A stretch of 5,666 nucleotides of DNA from Candidatus Aminicenantota bacterium (GTDB lineage Bacteria; Acidobacteriota; Aminicenantia; Aminicenantales; Aminicenantaceae): positions 1 through 5,666 of the forward strand of contig WTAW01000307.1 of the NCBI GenBank assembly GCA_013139435.1. The letters run 5' to 3'. Positions 5,344 to 5,666 of the stretch are shown here, one piece after another; position 1 is the stretch's first letter; every line of letters starts with the position of its first letter. The translations under genes and the position numbers were made by a program. A model generated the notes under the pieces. That model did not search any database, was not told the origin of the DNA, and was given only the letters and a program-made list of their open reading frames with translations.

Positions 5344-5666
5344 TTAGTACATGTCTCCGCCAGGAGGCATCGAAGGCATTCTCATCTTTTCCTCCTCAGG
5401 AAGATCAGCGACCAACCCTTCGGTTGTTAGAAGCACGCCAGCAATGCTCGCTGCATTCTGAAGAGCTGTGCGAACGACCTTGGTAGGATCCAGGACGCCG
5501 CCTTTCACGAGATCTTCATACGCCTCTGTGAGAGCATTAAATCCCATGTTTCCTTCCATCTCCTTCACGTTTTCGACTACGATCGAGCCTTCTAGTCCTG
5601 CATTATTGGCGATCTGGCGCATGGGTTCTTCAATAGCACGTTTAACGATGTCCACACCGATCTGCG
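5344..5666 (-). CDS. groEL: Chaperonin GroEL (60 kDa), C-terminal part
   Basis: This is the last ~106 codons of the ATP-driven protein-folding chaperonin GroEL; the gene continues beyond the window edge at 5666. The fragment matches the C-terminal half of the equatorial domain, equivalent to roughly residues 440-548 of the E. coli protein. Visible landmarks are I-G-V-D-I-V followed by R-A-I-E-E-P and R-Q-I-A, the G-F-N-A stretch, and V-L-D-P-T-K-V, whose aspartate corresponds to the ATP-pocket residue Asp495. The end of the conserved domain is [12 protein letters not shown]. The tail after it is short and methionine/proline-rich, ending P-P-G-G-D-M-Y, and lacks the GGM repeats of E. coli GroEL. 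A strong terminator follows the TAA. groES, if adjacent, would lie beyond the right edge. Confidence 0.97.
   Translation of the reverse strand, partial: QIGVDIVKRAIEEPMRQIANNAGLEGSIVVENVKEMEGNMGFNALTEAYEDLVKGGVLDPTKVVRTALQNAASIAGVLLTTEGLVADLPEEEKMRMPSMPPGGDMY

Overview
The window suggests a Gram-negative (diderm) bacterium of moderate GC. The evidence is a protein carrying both LptF and LptG, the inner-membrane permeases that export lipopolysaccharide, together with GroEL and a small bifunctional-nuclease (BFN/DUF151) protein. The GroEL tail and the long LptF-LptG protein would fit an Acidobacteriota/Aminicenantes-like or deltaproteobacterial lineage, but this is a guess from protein style and not a demonstrated placement.

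Layout. On the + strand, 1-1998 encodes a CLC-family chloride channel/transporter with a CBS pair and a TrkA-C (RCK_C) domain. A 72-base gap follows, holding a near-consensus sigma70 promoter (TTGACA, 17 bases, TATATT), and then the BFN-domain protein at 2071-2556. Facing it across a 68-base convergent gap is a long minus-strand gene (2625-4973) encoding LptF and LptG as one 782-residue polypeptide. A 370-base non-coding stretch (4974-5343) follows. It contains a roughly 230-bp region bounded by imperfect inverted repeats and, at its right end, a strong terminator for groEL. The window closes inside the 3' end of groEL (minus strand, partial).

Functionally this looks like unrelated housekeeping genes side by side: anion transport, a stress/nuclease-type protein, outer-membrane lipid export and a chaperonin. 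They do not form one pathway. The most unusual items are the LptF-LptG fusion, an in-frame A AAA AAG slippery heptamer exactly in its inter-module linker, and the inverted-repeat element upstream of it. No phage, CRISPR, tRNA, rRNA or transposase gene was seen.
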